A DNA stretch of 5,096 nucleotides from Alphaproteobacteria bacterium. Lineage in GTDB: Bacteria > Pseudomonadota > Alphaproteobacteria > Micavibrionales > UBA1664. Positions 1-5,096 of the stretch are shown in pieces. The stretch covers positions 1 through 5,096 of the forward strand of contig JAUHXB010000114.1 in assembly GCA_030427215.1 (NCBI GenBank), written 5' to 3'. The notes beneath the pieces were generated by a model. The model was not told the origin of the DNA. It saw only the letters and a program-made list of their open reading frames with translations, and made no database searches. Numbering within the stretch: the stretch's first letter is position 1; every line of letters starts with the position of its first letter. The position numbers were made by a program, and so were the translations under genes.

Positions 1-45
1 ACCAATTTTTTTAAGATAAATAATGTGATAGCGTGTAAGGCATGA
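1..45 (+). CDS. C-terminal end of an unidentified upstream gene (partial)
   Basis: The reading frame starting at base 1 is open to a TGA at 43-45 and encodes the last 14 residues, TNFFKINNVIACKA. The stop overlaps the ATG of the next gene in an ATGA arrangement (42-45), which is typical of translationally coupled genes in one operon. The other two forward frames are closed by stops within this stretch, so this is the only frame in which an upstream gene can run into the next one. The visible tail is too short to identify a family. From the context a surface-polysaccharide gene is likely, but that is inference only. Confidence 0.5.
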   Translation, partial: TNFFKINNVIACKA

Positions 46-1145
46 CCGCTTTTATGCTTTATTCCGCTATTCTTCTTTATGCTATGTTTTCAAACCCAAC
101 ACCTGATCAGATTGGGTGGGCAGAATATGGTATTGCTGCATTCTTAATATTGGCAACTATTTTACGCGTCGGTCCTTCCCTTATTGAAACGCACGCCATA
201 AAAACATTCGACTATAATAAATGGTTTTTGATCTATATGGCACTTATTCCACTGGGGATCGGCATAATCGGCGGTTTTTCCGCATATGATATTTTGCGCG
301 ATGTCATTCCTTTGGCATTACTCATTCTGCCACTCTGTTTTTACAAGGATAATTTATCGGGCCTTTCCACCGTTATGACCTTTGCTGGCTTCATATTTTC
401 AATACGGTATCTTTTCCCTATTCTGATAGATCATAGTTTTTTTGAAACGGATAATTTACTCTATCTTGCCAACGCTCCATTGGTTTTATTTTCAACGATT
501 GCTGGATTTTCATGGTTTATAAACCCTCGACTTACTTCGGTCTCTTACCGCCTTGTCGGGTTTTTAATATTTTGTGCGGGATTTGTCGCTATGGCTCTTG
601 TGGTTCAACGTGCGCCAATGGCATTGGCCACCCTTGCGTGTATGGCAATTGCGGGAAGCGCAATTATCAAGGCGCCAATACAAACATTGATTTTAATCTT
701 GGTTTTGGTGGCAATTATCTTTCCTTTCTCTACCTTGGCCATTGATTTGTTCCAGGCCGGAATGAATAAAACATTATTGGTCGGGTGGAATAGTCGTGTC
801 GAGGAATTTCAAGCCGTGATCGCCAAAGCTTCGATCTTTGGTCATGGATGGGGCGCAACATGGCAATCCCCTGCCGTGGGTGATATGTGGGTACGATATA
901 CCCATAATATGATCAGCTATTACTGGTTAAAGGCCGGCCTTATAGGCGCATTTCTTTCGTGTCTTTTTATTGGGATGTGGGTGTGGCAAAATATAAAACT
1001 TATCCGTTATGATATTGCGATGGGTTTGGCCCTGTTTGTGCCTCTTTTAATTCACACAACATTATATACTGGGTTTAAAACATTTGATTTTGCATTGCTT
1101 TTAACCTTAACTGCGTTATGCATCCGCAATCGAAACGCATCTTAA
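42..1145 (+). CDS. O-antigen ligase / polymerase family membrane protein
   Basis: This is a 367-residue, strongly hydrophobic protein with roughly 10-12 predicted membrane segments (about residues 3-17, 27-43, 61-78, 85-100, 108-128, 141-160, 170-188, 192-208, 212-236, 293-314, 326-342 and 346-361). It has the layout of the Wzy_C/WaaL superfamily. Residues 188-197 (VQRAPMALAT) match the position of the family's 'SRG' Arg-containing helix. Residues 250-272 (NSRVEEF, then SIFGHGWGATW) lie in the large periplasmic loop with its Arg and G-x-G pattern. THNMISYYWLKAGLIG (287-302) is the typical 'HN...W...G..G' block, with H288 as the likely catalytic-loop histidine. Family members join undecaprenyl-linked glycans to lipid A core or polymerise repeat units at the periplasmic face of the inner membrane. 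Sequence alone does not separate ligase from polymerase. An in-frame TAA at 36-38 limits the start to the ATG at 42. The gene overlaps both neighbours, which suggests operon expression. Confidence 0.82.
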   Translation: MTAFMLYSAILLYAMFSNPTPDQIGWAEYGIAAFLILATILRVGPSLIETHAIKTFDYNKWFLIYMALIPLGIGIIGGFSAYDILRDVIPLALLILPLCFYKDNLSGLSTVMTFAGFIFSIRYLFPILIDHSFFETDNLLYLANAPLVLFSTIAGFSWFINPRLTSVSYRLVGFLIFCAGFVAMALVVQRAPMALATLACMAIAGSAIIKAPIQTLILILVLVAIIFPFSTLAIDLFQAGMNKTLLVGWNSRVEEFQAVIAKASIFGHGWGATWQSPAVGDMWVRYTHNMISYYWLKAGLIGAFLSCLFIGMWVWQNIKLIRYDIAMGLALFVPLLIHTTLYTGFKTFDFALLLTLTALCIRNRNAS

Positions 1146-2269
1146 TTCTTAACCGCACCTTTCCTCCCTCATTTGGGGCGACAGGTCGTGTGGCGTGTGA
1201 TCTTGCACTATATTTACGGTCAAAGGGTCATAAAATCACCGTTATCACCACCGCGCCAAAGGCGAAAACGGACAAGGCGAAAAACCTGACCGTTATTCGC
1301 TTGCCCGCGCCTCAACATCCAAAGGGAATATGGGGATATTTAAAAATTAATAAGGCGATGTACGTTCGTGCAAAAAAATTGCCCGCCCATGACATCGTCA
1401 TTTCGATGACCGACCCGCCGTTGCAAATTTTAAGCGCAGGAAAAATCGCAAAACGCATGAAGGCAAAACATATTCATTGGGTGATGGATTTATACCCTGA
1501 TTTACTCCCTGTTTTGGAAAAAGATATACCACGATTTGTCTTTAATCATTTTCAAAGAAAAATGCATAAGGCCATGAAAAAAGCGGACGCGATTGTGCCA
1601 ATATCAAAATGCATGTCACGATATTTAACCCATCATGGCCTCCCTAAAAACAAAATGACCGTTATTGAAAATTGGCCAGATAAATATTTACTGGATGACA
1701 ATGCGTCACAGGAATCGCTTTTTGATGATGCGAAATTTCGAATTTTATATGCGGGTACAATAGGTCTTGCACATGAATTTGATACGGTGATCACCGCGGC
1801 GATTTATTTTCAAAAAACCGATTCCGATATTGAATTTGTCTTTACAGGGCGGGGACGAGGGTTATCCGATTTTCAAAGTAAAATTAAAAATAATAATCTT
1901 AAAAATATTAAAATTATTCCACCGCAACGCGTTCATAACCTGCCGCAATTAATGGAAACAGGGGACGTTCATTTGGTCACGATGAAGCCAAAGGCACTGG
2001 GCAAATTATTTCCATCCAAATTTTATTCGGCTTGTGCGACCGCGCGGCCTGTCATTTTTATCGGGCCTTTATCATGCGATATCTGCCAAAAAATTATTGA
2101 TTTCAAATGTGGAGCAACACTTAAAAACGGTGAAGGGCAATTGCTTGTCAATGCCATCAAGGGGTATAAAACCAATCCTGACAAATGGCATACCGCATCC
2201 CAAGGTGCAAAGGCTGTTTTAAATAATCATAACCCTTTGGATCAATGGCACGACCTTATTAATTCATAA
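1118..2269 (+). CDS. GT4-type glycosyltransferase (WcaI/WbuB-like)
   Basis: This 383-residue protein has the two Rossmann-like halves of a GT-B glycosyltransferase. The N-terminal acceptor domain starts with RILILNRTFPPSFGATGR (7-24) and carries the 'L..L...GH.ITVIT' helix-strand (about 29-45). ISMTDPPL (95-102) and HWVMDLYPDLLP (120-131) follow, as in WcaI/WbuB-type enzymes. VPISKCM (160-166) and VIENWPD (182-188) mark the linker region. The C-terminal nucleotide-sugar domain has ILYAGTIGLAHEFDTV (209-224), FTGRGRG (242-248), PPQRVHNLPQLM (268-279) and PSKFYSACATARPVIFIG (299-316). The usual glutamate of the EX7E region appears as S304, a variation also known in some relatives. It probably transfers a sugar from a nucleotide donor to a lipid-linked glycan on the cytosolic face; donor and acceptor cannot be read from the sequence. 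The start at 1118 gives a 28-bp overlap with the upstream gene and no clear Shine-Dalgarno, consistent with translational coupling. Confidence 0.85.
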   Translation: MHPQSKRILILNRTFPPSFGATGRVACDLALYLRSKGHKITVITTAPKAKTDKAKNLTVIRLPAPQHPKGIWGYLKINKAMYVRAKKLPAHDIVISMTDPPLQILSAGKIAKRMKAKHIHWVMDLYPDLLPVLEKDIPRFVFNHFQRKMHKAMKKADAIVPISKCMSRYLTHHGLPKNKMTVIENWPDKYLLDDNASQESLFDDAKFRILYAGTIGLAHEFDTVITAAIYFQKTDSDIEFVFTGRGRGLSDFQSKIKNNNLKNIKIIPPQRVHNLPQLMETGDVHLVTMKPKALGKLFPSKFYSACATARPVIFIGPLSCDICQKIIDFKCGATLKNGEGQLLVNAIKGYKTNPDKWHTASQGAKAVLNNHNPLDQWHDLINS

Positions 2270-2309
2270 TTTATTGGTGTTTTTTTGGGTCACCTGATAA
2301 AACAAATAC

Positions 2310-3176
2310 ATGAAAAATTTCCGATATTGGATTCATAGTGTTTTCCTGATGGCCTTTCACGGGTTGTGCAAAATATTGCCGATGTCTTGGGCATCATGCA
2401 TGGGTGGTTGGATTGCCCAAACGCTTGGGTCAAATATGGCGATGAATCGAAAGGCCGTTCGTCATATTCGCGCGGCCCTGCAATGCGATGAACAAGAAGC
2501 CAAAGACATTTCAAAACATCATTGGAATAATTTGGGTCGTGTGATGGCGGAATATCCTCACCTCAAAAAAATTGCAACACATCACGTTCGGTTTAAGGGA
2601 GAGGAAAATTTAAAACACATCCGTGATGATGGAAAACCAGGTGTTTTATTCGGCGCACATTTGGGCAATTGGGAAGTGATTCCCCATGCCCTTCTGCATC
2701 ATTTTGATTTTAAAATGCACCCCGTTTATCGCGCGCCGAATAATCCCTATGTTGATAAACGTCTGCATACCTATCGCGCACCCAATGGAACACTAACCCC
2801 CTATTCCAAATCACGTGCAGGTATGGTCGGTATGGTCAAGGCGTTAAAGGCGGGGGAGCATTTAGGGTTATTGATCGATCAAAAATATAATGAAGGAACA
2901 AAAGCCGATTTTTTTGGTATGTCCGCCATGACGGGAACGGCGTTTATTGAATTGGCGCAAAAATATGATTGTCCGCTTGTGCCCATTCGATGTGTGCGCG
3001 AAAAGGATGGATTTTTGATTGAAATATTACCGCCTATCGCTATCTCAAACCGTGAGGTCATGGATGTGCTCGGCGATGCCCATGCATTATTGGAAAGATG
3101 GATAAAAGATAAACCACCACAATGGTTATGGTTGCATCGCAGATGGAAAAACGAGGATTTGAAAAATGTCACATAA
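2310..3176 (+). CDS. Lysophospholipid / lipid A acyltransferase (LpxL/HtrB family)
   Basis: This 288-residue protein is close to the 290-310 residues usual for the lauroyl/myristoyl acyltransferase family. Its N-terminus has a hydrophobic, membrane-associating stretch (about residues 8-40). GVLFGAHLGNWEV (111-123) contains the catalytic HX4E motif (H117, E122). VYRAPNNP (139-146) fits the substrate-binding Arg block (R141), and LGLLIDQKYNEG (185-195) carries the conserved D190-Q191. FFGMSAMTGTAFIELAQKYDCPLVPI (201-226) and the tail QWLWLHRRWK (271-280) are also family hallmarks. Members move an acyl chain from acyl-ACP to a lipid A precursor or another lysolipid at the inner membrane; the exact acceptor is not determinable here. 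An in-frame TAA at 2298-2300 confines the start to ATG 2310 or later. There is no obvious Shine-Dalgarno. The 40-bp gap from the glycosyltransferase contains no convincing terminator, so it likely stays in the same operon. Confidence 0.9.
   Translation: MKNFRYWIHSVFLMAFHGLCKILPMSWASCMGGWIAQTLGSNMAMNRKAVRHIRAALQCDEQEAKDISKHHWNNLGRVMAEYPHLKKIATHHVRFKGEENLKHIRDDGKPGVLFGAHLGNWEVIPHALLHHFDFKMHPVYRAPNNPYVDKRLHTYRAPNGTLTPYSKSRAGMVGMVKALKAGEHLGLLIDQKYNEGTKADFFGMSAMTGTAFIELAQKYDCPLVPIRCVREKDGFLIEILPPIAISNREVMDVLGDAHALLERWIKDKPPQWLWLHRRWKNEDLKNVT
3153..3157 (+). promoter_or_regulatory. Ribosome binding site of gor
   Basis: GAGGA lies 8 bases before the ATG at 3166, inside the 3' end of the acyltransferase gene. 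It is the clearest Shine-Dalgarno sequence in front of any start in the window. It supports the 3166 start, which overlaps the upstream stop by 11 bp. Confidence 0.6.
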
Positions 3177-4491
3177 TTTTGATTACGATTATTTTGTTAT
3201 TGGTGCGGGATCTGGCGGGGTCAGATCCGCACGCATTGCCGCGGGACACGGCGCCAAAGTCGGCATTGCCGAGGGGCGTTTTTTAGGCGGAACATGCGTG
3301 AATATTGGGTGTGTTCCCAAAAAATTAATGGCCTATGCCGCGGATTATCATGCCCATTTCGAAGATTCTCTGGGGTATGGATGGACTTACGATAATGCCT
3401 CTTTTGATTGGTCGACATTAATCAAAAATAAAGATACCGAAATTCAACGCCTCAACGATATTTATAAAAATATGTTGGAAAAGGCGGGGGTAACCATCCA
3501 TGGCGATTACGCGTCGTTCATTGATAACCACACATTACAGGTTGGAGATGACACCATCACTGCCGATAAAATCCTTATCGCAACAGGTGGATCACCGCGT
3601 CGTTTGGATTTTGAAGGTGCGGATCTTATGATTGTATCCGACGATGCGTTTTATTTGAATGAATTACCCGACCATATTGTCATTTATGGTGGCGGATATA
3701 TCGCCGTTGAATTTGCGCATATTTTTCACGGAATGGGATCAAAGGTCACACTTGTTTATCGTGGCGACCTGTTTATGCGTGGATTTGATGACGATATCCG
3801 CGCGCATTTACGTGATGAGATGATCAAACAGGGCATTGATTTGAGGTTTAATGTGACGATTACAAAAGTCACTGATCATGACGTCACACTCTCTGATGGA
3901 TCATCAATCACATGCGATAAGGCCATGGCGGCGATTGGGCGCAATGCCCAAACGGATAATTTAAACCTACCCACGGTTGGAATTGCCGATGGCACGATCA
4001 AAGTGAATGACACATACCAAACAAGCCAAGACAACATCTATGCGCTGGGTGATGTGATTGGACGGGTGGAATTAACCCCCGTCGCCATTAAGGAAGGTCA
4101 TTGGTTGGCTGATACTTTATTCGGCGGTATTGGCCGCCCTGCACCATCCTATGATGATATTCCAACGGCGGTTTTTTCCCGCCCCAATATTGGTACGGTT
4201 GGTTTAACCGAAGCCCAAGCGCGAGACAAAGGATACGACATCACAATCTATAAGTCCGATTTCAAACCGATGGTGCATACATTATCCAAACGTGATGAAC
4301 GCACGCTCATGAAAATGATTGTTGATAAAAAAACGGATCGCGTGCTTGGCATTCATATGGTTGGATTGGACAGCGCGGAAATTCTACAAGGATTCGGCGT
4401 GGCGATTAAGGCCGGCGCGACAAAGGCGCATTTCGACGAAACAATCGGTATTCACCCAACCTCCGCCGAAGAGTTTGTAACGATGCGGTAA
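3166..4491 (+). CDS. gor: Glutathione-disulfide reductase
   Basis: This cytosolic FAD enzyme reduces glutathione disulfide to glutathione with NADPH. The 441-residue protein is near the ~450 of E. coli Gor and ends in the same way (HPTSAEEFVTMR). The FAD-binding Rossmann motif GAGSGG is at 13-18. The redox-active disulfide motif GGTCVNIGCVPKK (41-53) supplies C44 and C49. The NADPH domain has YGGGYIAVEFA (174-184), followed by R199 and R205, at the positions of the two arginines that bind the 2'-phosphate and favour NADPH over NADH. YALGDV (292-297) is the second FAD motif. The dimer domain holds the catalytic pair H430 and E435. These features separate it from lipoamide dehydrogenase and mercuric reductase. 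It overlaps the acyltransferase gene by 11 bp and has its own ribosome binding site, so it is probably the last gene of the operon. All key residues are intact. Trypanothione-type specificity cannot be wholly excluded but is unlikely in bacteria. Confidence 0.95.
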   Translation: MSHNFDYDYFVIGAGSGGVRSARIAAGHGAKVGIAEGRFLGGTCVNIGCVPKKLMAYAADYHAHFEDSLGYGWTYDNASFDWSTLIKNKDTEIQRLNDIYKNMLEKAGVTIHGDYASFIDNHTLQVGDDTITADKILIATGGSPRRLDFEGADLMIVSDDAFYLNELPDHIVIYGGGYIAVEFAHIFHGMGSKVTLVYRGDLFMRGFDDDIRAHLRDEMIKQGIDLRFNVTITKVTDHDVTLSDGSSITCDKAMAAIGRNAQTDNLNLPTVGIADGTIKVNDTYQTSQDNIYALGDVIGRVELTPVAIKEGHWLADTLFGGIGRPAPSYDDIPTAVFSRPNIGTVGLTEAQARDKGYDITIYKSDFKPMVHTLSKRDERTLMKMIVDKKTDRVLGIHMVGLDSAEILQGFGVAIKAGATKAHFDETIGIHPTSAEEFVTMR

Positions 4492-4506
4492 TCTAAACCC
4501 ACATAA

Positions 4507-4537
4507 TTGTCATTACCCGACTTGTTCGGGTAATCCA
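4507..4537 (+). repeat. REP-like palindromic unit A
   Basis: This 31-base unit begins TTGTCAT and ends ATCCA. It contains a perfect 9-bp stem, ATTACCCGA (4512-4520) with TCGGGTAAT (4526-4534), closed by the 5-base loop CTTGT. Units of the form GTCAT-palindrome-ATCCA are widespread intergenic repeats in alphaproteobacteria and related bacteria. A second copy lies in inverted orientation 24 bases downstream (4562-4592). Confidence 0.75.
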
Positions 4538-4561
4538 TTCCCTATTATCGATATGGCGGTG

Positions 4562-4592
4562 TGGATCCCCCGAATAAATCGGGGGATGACAA
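4562..4592 (-). repeat. REP-like palindromic unit B (inverted copy of A)
   Basis: Read on the minus strand this 31-base unit matches unit A at 25 of 31 positions, with identical ends (TTGTCAT and ATCCA). Its own 9-bp stem is ATCCCCCGA (4565-4573) with TCGGGGGAT (4579-4587), around a 5-base loop. Of the six differences from unit A, four form two compensated base pairs in the stem and two fall in the loop, so the hairpin is preserved. Together A and B resemble a BIME-type pair, and the outer TTGTCAT/ATGACAA arms could also close one large cruciform. Confidence 0.75.
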
Positions 4593-4600
4593 TAAACCTA

Positions 4601-4690
4601 AACTTCGCGCTTTTGTGCCTTACTGTTGAATCTTTCTCACAAGAAGATGCAAAGACGCTAAGGTTTTTCACTGCCGCAACCGCGAAGAAA
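4601..4690. repeat. Degenerate inverted repeat with GCAAAGACGC core
   Basis: CTTCGCG at 4603-4609 is mirrored exactly by CGCGAAG at 4681-4687. Inside it, the left stretch around GCGCTTTTGTGCCTTA (4607-4622) is an imperfect reverse complement of AGATGCAAAGACGCTAAGG (4645-4663). The core GCAAAGACGC (4649-4658) resembles a class of short intergenic repeats seen in many bacterial genomes. This assignment is from memory and pattern, and the arms are clearly decayed. Confidence 0.4.
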
Positions 4691-4695
4691 TTAGC

Positions 4696-4721
4696 CTGTC
4701 CTCGCGAAGGAGGGGAGGGCC
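4696..4721 (+). repeat. Palindromic repeat unit C
   Basis: This unit runs from CTGTCCTCGCG to GAGGGCC. It includes a short hairpin, CCTC (4700-4703) with GAGG (4710-4713). Its ends (CTGT..CCTCG and AGGGCC) recur in inverted orientation in unit D (4747-4773), with roughly 20 of 28 aligned positions matching when gaps are allowed. It is more diverged than the A/B pair. Confidence 0.4.
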
Positions 4722-4746
4722 TATTGCATGTTGGATTTATTACATG

Positions 4747-4773
4747 GGCCCTGTGTCCAGCACGAGGATACAG
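4747..4773 (-). repeat. Palindromic repeat unit D (inverted, diverged copy of C)
   Basis: CTGTGTCC (4751-4758) pairs with GGATACAG (4766-4773) over 8 bp, with one G-T wobble, around a 7-base loop. Read on the minus strand, the unit parallels unit C (CTGT, CCTCG, GGGCC in the same order). A 25-base spacer separates C and D, close to the 24-base spacer between A and B. There is no following T-tract that would make this a standard terminator. Confidence 0.45.
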
Positions 4774-4813
4774 TATTTCTAAATCATCAAATAACTAATA
4801 AGCAAAATAACTA

Positions 4814-5096
4814 CTAATCCCACTCCAACGAATCGAGGCCAGTAAAGTTTGTTTGGGACGCCCAGAATCGTTCCATCATTTTCATGGTTTCGTTGAAATC
4901 TTTGATGCGTTCATCGGTTAAATCCGTCACCTGAATTTGTTCTTCGTGGCGGGCGAACATCTTGTAAATTTGTGCGTATAAATCCAATCCTTTATCCGAC
5001 AGGCGCACACGAATTGATCTTTTATCATGAACAGACCGTTCCTGAATAACATATTCATTTTCAACCATTTTTTTAACGTTGTACGACACGTTTGAC
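4814..5096 (-). CDS. MarR-family transcriptional regulator (partial, N-terminus beyond window)
   Basis: The last 93 residues of a leftward gene are visible. The frame stays open to the window edge (…SNVSYNVKK), so the GTG at 5087-5089 is an internal valine and not the start. SNVSYNVKKMVENEYV is the end of the helix-turn-helix with its recognition helix. ERSVHDKRSIRVRLSDKG is the winged-helix wing with the conserved D-x-R signature (DKR) of MarR proteins. The following helices, up to the C-terminal SLEWD, correspond to the dimerisation helices. Members bind DNA as dimers and respond to ligands or stress signals; the target and ligand are not visible here. The 'SNVSYNVKKMVE' form is common among alphaproteobacterial members. 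The gene converges on gor and is not in that operon. Its promoter lies outside the window. Confidence 0.85.
   Translation of the reverse strand, partial: SNVSYNVKKMVENEYVIQERSVHDKRSIRVRLSDKGLDLYAQIYKMFARHEEQIQVTDLTDERIKDFNETMKMMERFWASQTNFTGLDSLEWD

Larger units (their letters stand above)
4492..4813. other. Repeat-rich intergenic region between convergent genes
   Basis: These 322 bases separate the 3' ends of gor (rightward) and the MarR gene (leftward). I find no convincing coding region. The stretch is largely made of palindromic repeats: an inverted REP-like pair (4507-4592), a degenerate inverted repeat with a GCAAAGACGC-like core (about 4601-4690), and a second diverged inverted pair (4696-4773). 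The last 40 bases (4774-4813) are AT-rich and featureless. None of the hairpins is followed by a clean T-tract on either strand, so classical intrinsic terminators are not evident. The hairpins could still protect or define the 3' ends of both transcripts. Confidence 0.7.

Noticed and set aside
512..745. Plus-strand open frame inside the O-antigen ligase gene in another frame
   Set aside because: It is wholly contained in a well-supported membrane protein gene, and its cysteine/glycine-rich translation has no family resemblance.
2277..2294. GGTG...CACC around a run of T between the glycosyltransferase and acyltransferase genes, as a possible terminator
   Set aside because: The stem is only 4 bp and the T-run sits in the loop rather than after the hairpin, so it does not look like an intrinsic terminator.
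2290..2514. Minus-strand open frame opposite the acyltransferase start
   Set aside because: It is a shadow of the real coding strand, with no domain and no supporting context.
2879..3172. Minus-strand open frame opposite the acyltransferase gene
   Set aside because: It lies antisense to a gene with clear family motifs and shows no recognisable protein features of its own.
4751..4780. Hairpin 4751-4773 as an intrinsic terminator for gor or the MarR gene
   Set aside because: There is no continuous T-tract after the stem on either strand. Its resemblance to the inverted unit C makes a repeat the better explanation.
4553..4798. An 81-codon open frame in the gor-marR intergenic region
   Set aside because: Its start lies in the A/B spacer and its translation runs through repeat units B, C and D and the GCAAAGACGC-type repeat. 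It has no ribosome binding site and no recognisable domain. It is best explained as a chance frame through repeats.
5087..5089. GTG as the start codon of the MarR gene
   Set aside because: The frame is open upstream, and the preceding codons (Ser-Asn) complete the typical MarR 'SNVSYN' recognition-helix motif, so the gene continues past the window edge.

Overview
The window looks like a chromosomal segment of a moderately AT-rich Gram-negative bacterium, most likely an alphaproteobacterium. The evidence is an O-antigen-ligase-type membrane protein, a lipid A/lysophospholipid-type acyltransferase, a classical NADPH glutathione reductase ending exactly at the -EEFVTMR tail, a MarR regulator of a kind common in alphaproteobacteria, and intergenic palindromes of the 'GTCAT-stem-loop-ATCCA' type that are frequent in that class. 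The lineage is inferred from family resemblance, not from a marker gene.

Layout. Positions 1-4491 hold a tight rightward gene run. It comprises the last 14 codons of an unidentified gene (ends at 45, ATGA overlap with the next gene), a polytopic O-antigen ligase/polymerase-family protein (42-1145), a GT4-type glycosyltransferase (1118-2269, 28-bp overlap), an LpxL/HtrB-type acyltransferase (2310-3176, after a 40-bp gap) and glutathione-disulfide reductase gor (3166-4491, 11-bp overlap). Positions 4492-4813 form a 322-bp intergenic region between convergent genes. It contains no convincing gene but is packed with palindromic repeats: one pair of REP-like hairpins in inverted orientation, a degenerate inverted repeat with a GCAAAGACGC core, and a second, more diverged inverted pair. 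Positions 4814-5096 hold the C-terminal part of a leftward MarR-family regulator cut by the window edge.

How it fits together. The ligase/polymerase, glycosyltransferase and acyltransferase all point to building the cell surface: polysaccharide or glycolipid assembly at the inner membrane plus acylation of a lipid carrier or lipid A. Glutathione reductase is a cytosolic redox enzyme that appears translationally tied to the acyltransferase. That may be simple operon packing rather than a functional link. The MarR gene belongs to a separate, opposing transcription unit.

I see no clearly novel multi-gene system here. The most unusual content is the nest of palindromes in 4492-4813, where the two copies of the first hairpin differ by compensated base-pair changes.
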